Shown here: positions 44,233 through 57,783 of the stretch, in pieces
Numbering within the stretch: the stretch's first letter is position 1
Layout: every line of letters begins with the position of its first letter
Translations under genes and position numbers: made by a program
Notes under the pieces: generated by a model
The model's input: only the letters and a program-made list of their open reading frames with translations
Told to the model about the DNA's origin: nothing
Database searches by the model: none
NCBI GenBank assembly: GCA_963853835.1
Contig: OY970825.1
Coordinates: forward strand, 39,094,908 to 39,158,907
Direction: 5' to 3'
DNA length: 64,000 bases
Source of the DNA: Calendula officinalis
Taxonomy: Eukaryota > Streptophyta > Magnoliopsida > Asterales > Asteraceae

Positions 44233-44880
44233 ATGGCTAGAACGAGAAGTGGTCGATTAGTGGATGGAGAACAAGCTTCAAATGTGAATCCAGATGGGAA
44301 TGGATTGGCCAATTCGGGTATCGGGAATAACCATACTCCGGTAACAATGGAGGCCATTCAATCCATGCTCACTAACATGCGAAATGTGATGCAACAAGAT
44401 GTTAATCGGATCATTAATGATCGGTTGAACTTAAGAGATGATGATGAGGAAAAGGAGGAAGAGGAACGTCTTTTTGAGGAGGAGAGGGAGGAAGGTGAAG
44501 ATTCCCCTCAACTCACTAAGACCAAGTCAACGGGGAATACCAACCCGACCGAGAAATCCTCCAATGGGGAAAGTGGTGAAGAGAGAAAGATTGAACGTGA
44601 AGGATGTTCTTACAAGACATTCCTTGCTTGCCGTCCCGACTTCTATCTCAGGAGTACGGAACCGAAAGTGACGGTTCAATGGATCCGAGAAACGGAACGT
44701 GTGCTTGAGAGTAGCAAGTGCAAAGAGGAAGACATGGTGACTTATGCCTCACGTTTGTTCAAAGAGGATGCTCTTACATGGTGGGACACCGTGTATGAAA
44801 CCTTGGGGAAGAAAGCCATTTACAAGATGTCGTGGGATGAGTTCACTAGGAGACTCAAAGAGATGTATTGTCCCGAAAGG
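44233..44880 (+). pseudogene. Gypsy 3 gag, N-terminal part
   Basis: It starts MARTRSGRLVDGEQ and has an acidic stretch (DDDEEKEEEERLFEEEREEG) and then the retrotransposon gag core (TFLACRPDFYLRSTEPKVTV, RLFKEDALTWWDTVYETLGK). It stops being gag at CPER, where the nested LTR begins at 44881. About 216 codons remain; the zinc knuckles are gone. Confidence 0.9.
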
Positions 44881-47310
44881 TGTAACGTCCCAAAACTTGT
44901 AGTAATTAAATAATAGTATTTTAATGGTCATATTAGTTTTAAAAGGAATAATTATTAAATTAATTATAAAGAAGTTACGGTTCGTATTATTTAGTCGACA
45001 TGTAGTTAGACGGTTCGTTATTATTTAGACATTTTAATTTCCATATAACTAACTAAATTTAATTGGGCGTTAAATTATAATTATTTGCTCAAATCGTATT
45101 TAATAACTACCGAGTTAATTATTAATTAGACGTTTTAAATCTCGAGAGTTGAGTGTGCTTTTGTGTCGGGCCATGAGAGTAGATTGTGAGTCGGCTATGT
45201 TCGGGCTAGTGTCGGGCCATGAGAGTCGGGCTAGGAGCCTTTTATGTTTAAGAGTATTTTTAGGTTTATTAATTATAATTTTAGGTTTAATGAGGCCATT
45301 CCCTAATTTTCCCTAATACCGTTCAAAAGAACCCGTGCCCCTTTTTCTATTGCCGTCATCGATTAGTGGAGAAGAGAATCAATAAGGAGCAGCGGTGAAC
45401 GATCGAAGATGGAAGAAAATCTAGCAGCCACGTGGTTGTGGTGGAATGATGTTTCTTTTATTTGTGAAGTTTTGTAGTCGGTGGATTTTCTTGACTTTGA
45501 GATAGCAGATTGACCATCAAATTGTAGCAAGCAAGCTGCTCATTTATTCTGGGATCTCCTTGGTGTGTGTGCGTGAAGATGCAACAACAAAACACATCTA
45601 TTTGTTCTTCTTTATTCGATGGTGTAGTATGAGCAATTCCTTGTTTTGTGCCGGCAATAAGTAACAAAAAATTCATCATCAATTATTTAATTCTTTTGGG
45701 TGACTCGACATGTGAACCAGCCTCGACCTTCCCTGAGTTTTTCAATTGTCGAACCGGAATTCAGCCAAGGAGATCAAGCTTTTGGCTGTGTCGAGTATTT
45801 CGTGATTCATGTGTATTCGTTGTTTTCGCGGTATGTTTTCTATCCATTTTCTTGTATTGTTTATTTTATTGGGAATTGAATCCCGAGCCAAGACTTGAAG
45901 GACCTTAGACCCGAACTTCTGGATGTCCCGGTAGCATTTAGGTATTGGTGTCGGTTTGTGGTGTTTGTTGTTATTAAATGTTGAGTTGTTTTCTGGCAGA
46001 TTGTACCCGCCATGTTGCGGGATAATTTTAAGGGTCTTAGAGTCCGAATTGGAGGAGTGCCGTCTCACAGAGATTTGTAGCCCTCCGAGTTATCTTTCCG
46101 AATTGCCCGAGCACTCGTTAAACGGATTTTCGGTTTTAAAGTTACGTTCAATATCGTTGACTTTCGCAGTGACATGTCGCTGTGCGACTGTTTTGTGTTG
46201 TCGGCTAGTTTCGAGACCCTTAGGTTCTGAACTAGAGATGGCCCATCTCACAGTTAATTGTCGAACTCAAAGTCTAGTTTCTGAGAAGTTAAATTGGGAG
46301 TCCATTGGATTTATGGTTTGGGACATATGACCATTTTAGTGAACTGTGTCGGGAAATTAAGAAACTGAGTTTATGTTGTTGATGTCAAAAAATTGTGATA
46401 CATGTTTTACGTAATTGTTTTAGGCTCTAAATTGCATTGAGGAAGTGTGTAAATCATCCATGGATTAAATTGGAGGCTTACATTATCGAGGTGAGTATTC
46501 TCACCGTGTATTCAGTTATAACGATACGTGCATGACTCATATGGTTAACTGTTTTGATCTGTTGTACTTTCTGTGTGTTGATCTGTTATCTGAGTGACTG
46601 TTTTTGCATACTACTGATCTGAGACGGACGTGCCGAGTATCTGAGCCGGTACCAAGTCATTTTGTGCTACTAAGTGATAGGGCTATCTGTGTGGTTTATG
46701 TTAGGAGTTGAAAACATAAAAATAATTAATAAATCTCAGTGGAAATTCTGTGTGGTGGCCTGAGTGCCAAATTCTGTGTGGGCCCTTGTGGCAAATTCTG
46801 TGTGGGCCCTTGTGGCAAATTCTGTGTGGGCCCTTGTGGCAAATTCTGTGTGGGCCCTTGTGGCATTTTAGTGTAAGGAGAGGCGAGGTTGATCTCTCGA
46901 CTCGAGTTACACAAGCGCGCTATATAAATTTAAAAGATACAAAAACTGAGAAATTAACTTAGTGGTAAATGATTAGGAGTTCACCTGTGTGCCCTCATGT
47001 ATTGTATGTTGTAGTTGTTTGCGTTTTGAGTTTATTCACTCAGCTTCCCCGCTGACCCAAAAAACTCCCTCCCATTTTTCAGGTACTAGCAAAGGAAAGG
47101 AGAAGGTGGACGGTTGACTGCTGTATTACTTCTTAGTGCTGATGTGAAACGTTTTTATTATTTCAAAACTCTGAATTTTATTTAAGACATTTCCGCATTA
47201 AATACATTTTATATTAAATAATTATTTTGGGGGATTATTTATGGGACCTTTTTGATTATAATTTTGAATTTAAAATTTTTTAAAAATCTTGTAAATTTTA
47301 GGGTGTTACA
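44881..47310 (+). repeat. 5' LTR of the LARD
   Basis: Contains a 24-bp minisatellite at 46743-46864 (AAATTCTGTGTGGGCCCTTG core). Open frames inside it are identical in the two LTRs because the LTRs are, not because of coding selection. Confidence 0.92.
46743..46864 (+). repeat. 24-bp minisatellite in LARD LTR
   Basis: One diverged and four perfect tandem units; copy in the 3' LTR at 53426-53547. It ends about 446 bp before the LTR end. Confidence 0.93.
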
Positions 47311-47313
47311 AGT

Positions 47314-47325
47314 TGGTATCAGAGC
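47314..47325 (+). promoter_or_regulatory. Primer binding site of the LARD
   Basis: TGGTATCAGAGC, three bases after the LTR. Confidence 0.92.
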
Positions 47326-50300
47326 ACTGACTTGAGGGATTTGGGTTCGCAAGGGGTGAATTCAAACTCAAGTTGAAATATATTTTTTTGAAAAGAGTAA
47401 AACAGTTTCTAAGAGAAGTTTCACATCAAACGTACAGCATGTCACGTCGACTCTCGCTTTTCCTGACGCTGGTAATATTTAAGAGCTTTTATTTATTTGG
47501 GAATTTTGTTGGATTATGTGTATTGAGGAATGACAAATATGAGAATTGCTGTTATTATTTTGAGTATAACTCTGATTTAACTCTGAGGGTATTTCGCGAC
47601 GGGGATTGCTTTTCTGAGTATATTTTCCGTGTGTTATTCTGAGTGCATCTGCGTTATACACGTTAAAAATTATATACATATAATTTTATATAACTTGTGA
47701 GATTTTATAATTTTGAGAAATTTTAACCAGAAGGGGTAATAAATGGATATGAAGTTATGATATAAATTATATAAATTATTAATGAGAATATATCTTGGAT
47801 ACATAAGAAATAAGGAATAATAAATTTTTCGTATTGAGAAAATATTAAAATCTTTCATTTTGGAAAGCACTTAATAGAAAGAGTTACTGAAACGAGTAAA
47901 CTGTGAAACGAGTAAATAAAAGATATTTTTATTATCAACTGATTTAAAGAATATTTTTATGATGGTTTATCAAGTCTAGTAAAACGAAAGTACCGAGAAC
48001 ATATCTTTATAAAAGTTTTATTTAAAATTGATAATGGGTTAAAAAATTTACATTTGAGCTAGACGAAAAATCTTAACTAGGATTGACTTTTATTTTTTAT
48101 CTGTTATTTAAGAGTCGTTTTTGTTTTCAATTTTAAAACTTTAGTTGGATTAAGCATGTTTTTTTTAATGTTGAATTATCATTTGAGATTCTATTTGGTG
48201 GAACCTTTTCACTTGATTATCAAATTGAAAAACTTTAAATTTATGAGAATTTCGGGTGTTATGAAATCTTTGGACAATTAAAAAGGAAAATGTTTTTATA
48301 AAGAGATGAGACATGATGTATGGGGAAAATCTTTTGCTGAGAAAATAATAAACCGAGATTTATTAAATTGAGATCAAACGAGAAAACTTTTAAAGTATGT
48401 GATTTAAAAGCTGGGTATGAAAATCCTTCAATTTTTTTTTTCTTTATGTGATTAATGAGTTCAATGAAGAATTATTAAATTAACGCAAAGATATTGAATA
48501 AACTATATAAGTTTGTTATATTAATTCATCAAGAATTTCCGAGCTGAATTAAAGATAAGTTATTCAAGTTTATCTTAAATGGTATTTATTAAGAGTGAAC
48601 TAAAGGGAAACTATCATCGTTATATCGGTGGTGATCTATTTAAAACAAATTAAAAGAGTTTATGAGCTATATTATGTTCTGAGTTTAAGTATTGAAAACA
48701 TGATAAATATTTTGGCGGAGTGCCTTTTGCTGAGTGCCTTTTTGCTGAGTGCCTTTTGCTGAGTGCATTTCGGAGTAATGTTTATAAAATTTTGAGTACC
48801 TACAACTGAGTGTGAATTTGTATTTTCTTTTAGATATGGAAAATATATTATTATTATTATTATTATTAAACTTTTTTTTCTCTGAGTGTGATTGCTGGTG
48901 AATTTATGTGTGGGAAGTTGTGAATTTTGGGATTGACCCGTGACCAAACAAAGGTAGGTGTCAAAAGTAATAGAGGGCCCCTATTACCGTACACACATGA
49001 CTTTTGGTTGGTTAGGGGGAAATTTTGAAGGGAACGATGGACCAATGCTTGTTATGGTGAATTTAGTATGTGTATCCTAATTGTTTGTGTGACTACATAC
49101 TTGCTTGTTTATTTTGGTAGACAATACTAGTTCCAAACTCGAGGACGAGTTTTTCTCCAAGTGGAGTTGAGTAGGGGTAAAAAGGGAAAATTGTCAAGAA
49201 ATAATTATCATTAATTATTATTTATAAATAATATGAGCATGATGCTTATGCAGAGAGATTTTGTTGGTATGAATTTAAAGTGCGAAATCTAGATACATAT
49301 AATTGATCAATAAATTATAATAATAACTATCAAACCAAGCAGTTGAGAATAATTAAATTTATTCTATGGGTAATTATAGAGTTTACAACAAAATGATAGA
49401 TCGGGTTTACTGGAGAAATTAACAAATCGAATTGATTGGGTTGAATGAATATCGTGCAAAAGGGAAGTAGTAATACTACAATTATATACAAAATAAGACA
49501 GTATACTTATTCTTGGATGGTTATAAATGTGATAATGAGAAACCATTAAATTAAAGTGATGAGGACTTATTAATGAGTCGAATATGAGAAAACTGCTACA
49601 ATGAAATTTTGAGAAAATGAGTTAAAATGAGATCGGTAATTTGCTGGTAATAAGTTATTATTAAAACGCGCTAAATGATAAAAATTTTATTTTGATTAAT
49701 TATGGAGTAATTTTGAGTTATAAGAAATTTACAAATCGAGTTACATAATCAAATTAATAAAATGAGTCAAAAGAGAAAAGTATTAAATTAACGGGAAGTT
49801 TTATTCAAATTTTTGAAGTATTATAAAGTGTTATGAGTTTTGAGGTATTATAAAATTATATGAGAAAACTCTATTTATGAATAATTATTAAACTTGAGAT
49901 GAGAACAACTATTCAATAAATTTATATTGAACTTAGGAGAAATTTCGAAAAAGACGAGAATGTACTGAATTGATGAACCATGAGTAAACCGTAAGATTTA
50001 GAATAAAGTGTAACTGCGAATTGAGTAAATGAGAACTAAGGAATTAATTCGTAATTTGAGTAACGAGAAATCATTATAAATAAGAGTATGAAATTTAATT
50101 GGAATTTTTAGTGGGTAACATGAAATTCATGAGTAGATATGGTCAAAATAATTAAGAGACATTTTAAATAGTGTAAAATCAGTGAAACGGTCTATTAAAG
50201 GATCGTTAAACTAGATGAATGAGAAAACATCTATTAAAATATTATCGAGAAACCACTAAATGTAATAAAATGAGAACCTATTAAAGGGAATTAAATGACA

Positions 50301-51563
50301 AGATCGTTAACTTGAGCTATTTAAAGGGTTATCAACATCAGTAATATGCAAACCTAATAGAGTAAGGTAACAATATAATGTTAAAGAAGAGTTATTTTGA
50401 GAACCAATAACACGGTCGAGAGAGAGTATATCATTCCAAGTATTATAAGCTGGTAAATTGGAACACACGAGTAGTAATAAGAATGAGTAAAAATGTGATT
50501 TATACCTAATGCTATTACTTGTAAATATTACTACCTTATGAGTTGTTACTGAGTTAGAGTTTTGGGTGTGCTTCTGAGTTAAGATTTATGAGTTTGCTCC
50601 TGAGTTATACATTTTTGAGTTATACTCCTGAGATATGTTTTGAGTTATTTCTGAGTGGAACTTCTGAGTTATATTTCCAGATCATATTTTGGAGTTATAT
50701 ACCTGAGTATATGAGAATTCTGTGTGATATGTATATTCCTTGTGATTTATTTGCATGGATTTTATATTAATTGATAATGGTGTAAACCACTAAATTATTT
50801 ATTATGCGGTTAACAAACTGTTGACCCATAGAGTAAAGGACCTTCCGAGTCATTTTGGTGAAAAAAAATTGTCGATAATGAAATTTTTACCTATTGCTAA
50901 AAGGTGTAAGTGGTCATTTGATGGAGTTGTGCGGGAAGAAAATTTCCCATAAAAACTTGTTATCGTCATGAGAGATCCGAGGGTGATTGTGCAAATGGGT
51001 TGGATGACCTGGTACTACGCTGAGCATCTGTTATCGTCAACAAATCAATAGTAAATTTCCAAGTGGAGTTGAATCGGTGATTCAACGCGACGTTAATCGC
51101 TGACTGCAACAATTGTATCCGAATGCGAGAGCAAGAAGACGCCTTCAGTAGAGTATCGTGGTGTATTTTATGCTCATTATCAACATCTTCTTTGCATACT
51201 GAGATCCATAGTGAGCATCCTGACCTTATTTCTTTTAGCCTTATCGTTTTGCGCCACTAGAGGCGGATATTTGTATGAGCACTTACGTGATCTGGAGTTC
51301 ATTTCCTATTAAATAATTTCACCATGAAGAGCTTCTTTCTATTCATAACTTTATCGTTTTTATTCTTCTTTTCCATTTGAGTATGCATGTCGTAGGTCAC
51401 CCTGATGAATTTCCTTTTCATTCTTAACCTTATCATTTTGTTTTCTTTCCTCATTTGAGGACGTGTGTCGTTGGCGAGTATGAGTTGAGACGCGAGATTA
51501 CTACCCTGAGTTTCTTCCGAGCAAGGACTTCGGGGACGAAGTCTATTTCAAGTGGAGTTGAGT
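47326..51563 (+). other. Non-coding interior of the LARD
   Basis: AT-rich. Only short open frames, none with retroelement domains on either strand. Local repeats are GAGTGCCTTTTGCT (48718-48770) and CTGAGTTATA words (50540-50720). The segment GAGGACGAGT...CAAGTGGAGTTGAGT near 49140-49173 resembles the one directly before the 3' LTR (51530-51563), so the interior may contain an older element end. Confidence 0.7.
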
Positions 51564-53992
51564 TGTAACGTCCCAAAACTTGTAGTAATTAAATAATAGT
51601 ATTTTAATGGTCATATTAGTTTTAAAAGGAATAATTATTAAATTAATTATAAAGAAGTTACGGTTCGTATTATTTAGTCGACATGTAGTTAGACGGTTCG
51701 TTATTATTTAGACATTTTAATTTCCATATAACTAATTAAATTTAATTGGGCGTTAAATTATAATTATTTGCTCAAATCGTATTTAATAACTACCGAGTTA
51801 ATTATTAATTAGACGTTTTAAATCTCGAGAGTTGAGTGTGCTTTTGTGTCGGGCCATGAGAGTAGATTGTGAGTCGGCTATGTTCGGGCTAGTGTCGGGC
51901 CATGAGAGTCGGGCTAGGAGCCTTTTATGTTTAAGAGTATTTTTAGGTTTATTAATTATAATTTTAGGTTTAATGAGGCCATTCCCTAATTTTCCCTAAT
52001 ACCGTTCAAAAGAACCCGTGCCCCTTTTTCTATTGCCGTCATCGATTAGTGGAGAAGAGAATCAATAAGGAGCAGCGGTGAACGATCGAAGATGGAAGAA
52101 AATCTAGCAGCCACGTGGTTGTGGTGGAATGATGTTTCTTTTATTTGTGAAGTTTTGTAGTCGGTGGATTTTCTTGACTTTGAGATAGCAGATTGACCAT
52201 CAAATTGTAGCAAGCAAGCTGCTCATTTATTCTGGGATCTCCTTGGTGTGTGTGCGTGAAGATGCAACAACAAAACACATCTATTTGTTCTTCTTTATTC
52301 GATGGTGTAGTATGAGCAATTCCTTGTTTTGTGCCGGCAATAAGTAACAAAAAATTCATCATCAATTATTTAATTCTTTTGGGTGACTCGACATGTGAAC
52401 CAGCCTCGACCTTCCCTGAGTTTTTCAATTGTCGAACCGGAATTCAGCCAAGGAGATCAAGCTTTTGGCTGTGTCGAGTATTTCGTGATTCATGTGTATT
52501 CGTTGTTTTCGCGGTATGTTTTCTATCCATTTTCTTGTATTGTTTATTTTATTGGGAATTGAATCCCGAGCCAAGACTTGAAGGACCTTAGACCCGAACT
52601 TCTGGATGTCCCGGTAGCATTTAGGTATTGGTGTCGGTTTGTGGTGTTTGTTGTTATTAAATGTTGAGTTGTTTTCTGGCAGATTGTACCCGCCATGTTG
52701 CGGGATAATTTTAAGGGTCTTAGAGTCCGAATTGGAGGAGTGCCGTCTCACAGAGATTTGTAGCCCTCCGAGTTATCTTTCCGAATTGCCCGAGCACTCG
52801 TTAAACGGATTTTCGGTTTTAAAGTTACGTTCAATATCGTTGACTTTCGCAGTGACATGTCGCTGTGCGACTGTTTTGTGTTGTCGGCTAGTTTCGAGAC
52901 CCTTAGGTTCTGAACTAGAGATGGCCCATCTCACAGTTAATTGTCGAACTCAAAGTCTAGTTTCTGAGAAGTTAAATTGGGAGTCCATTGGATTTATGGT
53001 TTGGGACATATGACCATTTTAGTGAACTGTGTCGGGAAATTAAGAAACTGAGTTTATGTTGTTGATGTCAAAAAATTGTGATACATGTTTTACGTAATTG
53101 TTTTAGGCTCTAAATTGCATTGAGGAAGTGTGTAAATCATCCATGGATTAAATTGGAGGCTTACATTATCGAGGTGAGTATTCTCACCGTGTATTCAGTT
53201 ATAACGATACGTGCATGACTCATATGGTTAACTGTTTTGATCTGTTGTACTTTCTGTGTGTTGATGTGTTATCTGAGTGACTGTTTTTGCATACTACTGA
53301 TCTGAGACGGACGTGCCGAGTATCTGAGCCGGTACCAAGTCATTTTGTGCTACTAAGTGATAGGGCTATCCGTGTGGTTTATGTTAGGAGTTGAAAACAT
53401 AAAAATAATTAATAAATCTCAGTGGAAATTCTGTGTGGTGGCCTGAGTGCCAAATTCTGTGTGGGCCCTTGTGGCAAATTCTGTGTGGGCCCTTGTGGCA
53501 AATTCTGTGTGGGCCCTTGTGGCAAATTCTGTGTGGGCCCTTGTGGCATTTTAGTGTAAGGAGAGGCGAGGTTGATCTCTCGACTCGAGTTACACAAGCG
53601 CGCTATATAAATTTAAAAGATACAAAAACTGAGAAATTAACTTAGTGGTAAATGATTAGGAGTTCACCTGTGTGCCCTCATGTATTGTATGTTGTAGTTG
53701 TTTGCATTTTGAGTTTATTCACTCAGCTTCCCCGCTGACCCAAAAAACTCCCTCCCATTTTTCAGGTACTAGCAAAGGAAAGGAGAAGGTGGACGGTTGA
53801 CTGCTGTATTACTTCTTAGTGCTGATGTGAAACGTTTTTATTATTTCAAAACTCTGAATTTTATTTAAGACATTTCCGCATTAAATACATTTTATATTAA
53901 ATAATTATTTTGGGGGATTATTTATGGGACCTTTTTGATTATAATTTTGAATTTAAAATTTTTTAAAAATCTTGTAAATTTTAGGGTGTTAC
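51564..53992 (+). repeat. 3' LTR of the LARD
   Basis: Near-identical to the 5' LTR; ends GGTGTTAC then CCTTTCTTGGG. Confidence 0.92.
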
Positions 53993-56039
53993 CCTTTCTT
54001 GGGTTAGCCGGTTACTACCGAAGGTTTATTGAAGATTTTTCCCGATTGGCGGTCCCACTCACTAGACTAACGAGAAAAGATGTAAAGTTCGAATGGGGGA
54101 AAAAGCAAGAGGACGCTTTTGCCTTGTTGAAAGAGAAGTTGTGCAATGCACCGATCCTCACTCTACCCGATGGTATGGAAGACTTCCTGGTGTATAGTGA
54201 CGCCTCGAATAAAGGTCTCGGTTGTGTTTTGATGCATAGGGGAAAGGTGATAGTTTATGCTTCAAGACAATTAAAGAATTCGGAAGAAAGGTATACAACA
54301 CATGATTTGGAGTTGGCGGCGATTATTTTTGCCTTAAAGATTTGGAGGCATTACTTGTATGGTACAAGGTGTATCTTGTACACGGATCACAAAAGTCTCA
54401 AGTATGTGTTTACACAAAAAGACTTGAATATGAGGCAAAGAAGGTGGATTGAATTGATTAGTGACTATGATTGTGAAATCGTCTATCACGAGGGGAAGAC
54501 CAATGTGGTAGCCGACGCCTTGAGTTGAAAAGTTTATGAAAAACCGGTTAAGGCTAAGTTAATGCAGATTGATGTAGTATCTAGCTTTATTGAAAGTATA
54601 AAGACCGCACAAATGGAAATGATGGGAAAAGACGAGTATAGACAAGAGAGATTGGGAAAGAACCAAGTGTTTGAGGAAAATGGTCAAGGGTTGAAAACCG
54701 TGAATGGTCGAATTTGGGTCCCGAAATTCGGTGGACCCCGAAAACTGTTGTTGAATGATGCTCACAAGTCTAAGTATTCGATTCATCCCGGAAGTACAAA
54801 AACTTATCAAGACTTGAAGAAAATTTATTGGTGGCCCGGGATGAAGTCGAGGGTAGCAAAGTTCATATCAAAATGTGCCACGTGTGCACAAGTGAAAGCC
54901 GAGCACCAAGTCCCTTATGGTGTTGCACAATCATTACAAGTGCCGGCCGGGAAATGGAATGACATCACAATGGATTTCATTGTTGGTCTCCCAAAGATGA
55001 GTAGGAATCATGACGCCATTTGGGTGATTGTGGATAGATTAACGAAAAGTGCGTTATTCCTAGCTATTCGGGAATCTATGCCACTTGAGAAGTTGGCAAA
55101 ATTGTATGTCGATGAAGTTGTTCGTTTGCACGGGGTACCATTGTCAATTGTGTCCGATCGGGATGCAAGGTTTACCTCGAGATTTTGGAGATCACTCCAA
55201 GAAGAGTTGGGAACTAAGTTGAGATTGAGCACGGCTTACCATCCGCAAACCGATGGTCAAAGTGAAAGAACGATCCAAACGGTTGAAGATATGTTGAGAT
55301 CGTGTGTTTGGATTTTGGCGGTAAATGGGATGAACATTTACCGTTAGTTGAATTTTCTTATAATAATAGTTATCACTCAACAATTAAAATGCCACCGTTT
55401 GAGGCATTGTATGGGAGAAAATGTAGGACGCCTTCTTGTTGGTTAGAGGCGGGTGAGACGAGACTCACGGGTCCCGAGATTGTAAAATTAACAAATGAGA
55501 AAATTGGAATAATTCAAAGGAATATGAAAGTGGCATAAGATCGCCAAAAGAGTTATTCGGGTTTGAAGAAGCGACCTTATGATTTAAATGTCGGTGATAT
55601 GGTGATGTTAAAGGTGTCGCCTTGGAAAGGCGTGATGAGGTTTGGTAAGAAGGGCAAATTGAGCCCAAGGTATGTTGGTCCATTTAAGATTTTGAAACGG
55701 GTCGGTTTGCAAGCATTTAAGTTAGAACTTCCACCCGAGTTGCAAGGTGTCCATGACACCTTCCATGTTAGTAATTTGAAGAAATTCTTGGGTGAAGTGG
55801 AGAATATTTTCCCACTTCAAGATTTACGGGTCGATGCGCCCAACCGATTGATTGAAGAGCCCGAGGCCATATTGGAAGCCCAAACAAAGAAATTAAGGAA
55901 CAAAGAAATTGAGTTGGTGTTGGTCAAGTGGAAACATTCCCTTGGGCCAAATTTGACTTGGGAAGTCAAAGACGAGATTAAGAGACGCTACCCGAACTTT
56001 GTTGATTATGATGCGATTCCGAGGACGGAATCCTCTTAA
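53993..56039 (+). pseudogene. Gypsy 3 pol remnant: RT end, RNase H, integrase, chromodomain
   Basis: It starts in FLGLAGYYRRFIEDFSRLAV; RNase H follows (YSDASNKGLGCVLM, YTTHDLELAAIIFALKIWRH). A TGA at 54526-54528 ends the first frame. Integrase has the HHCC finger (HPGSTKTYQDLKKIYWWPGM, CATCAQVK), MDFIVGLP (first Asp), SDRDARFTS and HPQTDGQSERT. One base is lost near 55308 and CAA has become TAA at 55536-55538. The last 158 codons (55563-56039) run through the GDMVMLKV module to the chromodomain. Closely similar to the intact piece at 1-965. Confidence 0.92.
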
Positions 56040-56051
56040 GGGGTAGATAGT

Positions 56052-57758
56052 TGTAACGACCGAGATTTTGTAAATAAATAAATTGTACAAAAATATGATA
56101 AATAAGGATAATTCATTTCAGAACCGTAGGAATTGGTTTCGTGTCATTTGGACACCGTATGAGAAAGTTATGGACGAAACCGGGTCGAGGCAAGGACCGA
56201 AAAATGCAGCCTAGCTGAATGGAGAAGTTCACGGCGCGAACATGGGATGGCGATCGTGAACTTCGTCCAGGGAATTGAGGTTTTCAGATATAGAGTTCCC
56301 GACTAGTTACCGATCGGGAAGTGGTCACGACACGCGAAGTTCGCGACGCGAACTTGAGTTCGCGATCGCGAACTGGTGAACTCTGTATAAAAACGGGTTG
56401 AGGCTAGGGTTTTGACACCTACACCCCTAGAACCCTACCAGCTGTTGTTTTGGAAGAAGTGCACGATTGTTGTTGTTCTTGAGCTCAAATCTTCATATCT
56501 CTTGGAGATTATTGATCTAAGGTAAGAATCCTTGCTAGTTTATGCATCTCTTTGGTATTTTGAGCTCTATTTGGGTATTAATGGTGGTTTTGGGGACCAA
56601 CCACATCATCTTTGGGGAAGATGATCTATCATGGGTGTAAAACACTCATGGTAAGCTTGTAATCAATGTGTACAAGTGGGATTTCGGTTTTATGGATAGA
56701 AATCTTGAACTAGGGTTTGAGATTTCCACCAAGTGGTATGAACTTGGTGGTTGGGAATGTTAAGATGGATTATCTAGTAGCTAGTTATGGTTTATGATTA
56801 GATTTGTGATGATTTTAATGATAGGTCAAGAAAGAGTTGAGATTGGAAGTACTTCTTTGATTAAGAAGTAAAGATTGTGTTGATTTACACAAGTATTGGA
56901 TAGCATTGCTAAGGTGAGTACATGTGATCTTTCTGAGTACATAGTAAACCTTGTTTATGAATTGAAATGATTTTAGAGTCGTTATTAGACAAATATTTGA
57001 TAAAGCAAATATTGAATTGTTAGAGTATGAGTTTAATTTAATTGAATTGAATTGAATTGCAAATTGACTTACTTAGTTACCACTAGTATGATTCGAGTAG
57101 TGATACGTGGCTTGGCCCAAGTTGATGATTTGTTATGTGGTAGCTAATCAAATTGGATCCTAGATAACCCACACAAGTTGGGGGAGTTAGTGACTACTAC
57201 TTGGGGCGGTACCACCCTGCGCAAGAGTAGTATGTCGAGAAATAGATAACCCGGAAATCGGGGGAGTTTGAGATAACCCGGAAATCGGGGGAGCAAATAG
57301 ATAACCCGGAAACAGGGGAGTTTACCTAGATAACCCATATCGGGGGAGTTGTTTTGGGGAGGCCCGTTACGTATGTGATTGGCTTATGGCAAGCCTTAGA
57401 GATTGATTGACTATGTGCAATTTGATAATTACTTAATTATTATTTTATTGCAAATTATGTACTAACCGGGTCAAAAATCCATGTTTCTCACGAGACAATA
57501 TTTGTCTCACGTACTACGTTTACTTTAACTATGTACTCAGGTTCGGGAGCAAAAGATTAGGCGGCCCGTAGTGATAGCATTTGGATGATTAGCTCGGTGT
57601 ACCATTTGATTCCATAGACTATTGTTTTTTATCTATATTTATAATACCGGTTTTGGCACTCTCTAATTATTCAAATGTTTTATTATAAACCATATTTTGG
57701 ATATTGTGGATTTTTAAATGTTAAACTTGTTATTTAAAAAGTTTAAATTATTTAAAAA
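56052..57758 (+). repeat. 3' LTR of gypsy element 3, end damaged
   Basis: It matches 42289-44009 until about 57758. Instead of the terminal TGTGTTACA it then repeats CCGGTTTTGGCACTCTCTAA (57759-57783), a copy of its own segment at 57647. Confidence 0.88.
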
Positions 57759-57783
57759 CCGGTTTTGGCACTCTCTAACTATT

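Larger units (their letters stand above)
44881..53992 (+). mobile_element. LARD-like non-autonomous LTR retroelement (9.1 kb)
   Basis: LTRs of 2,430 bp (44881-47310 and 51564-53992) that differ at only about four or five positions by eye, a tRNA-iMet PBS, and a 4.2 kb interior without any gag or pol motif. Ends are TGTAACGTCC...GGTGTTACA; the last A of the right LTR is missing or changed to C. The left flank is gypsy 3 gag (CCCGAAAGG), the right flank its RT/RNase H region (CTTTCTTGGGTTAGCC), with no target duplication. Confidence 0.9.
42289..57758 (+). mobile_element. Gypsy element 3 (Tekay/Del-like chromovirus), interrupted
   Basis: 5' LTR 42289-44009, PBS, gag 44233-44880, a nested LARD at 44881-53992, then pol from the end of RT to the chromodomain (53993-56039), polypurine tract and 3' LTR from 56052. 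Compared with element 2, about 1.9 kb (rest of gag, protease, most of RT) is missing at the nested insertion. The 3' LTR lacks its final ~25 bp, so no target duplication can be read. Confidence 0.9.

Noticed and set aside
45458..46330. Several frames repeated exactly at 52141-53013
   Set aside because: They are copied because the two LARD LTRs are near-identical; frames occur on both strands and show no domain.
46750..46962. Repeat protein-like frame with ILCGPLWQ units
   Set aside because: It is a translation of the 24-bp LTR minisatellite, equally open on the other strand.
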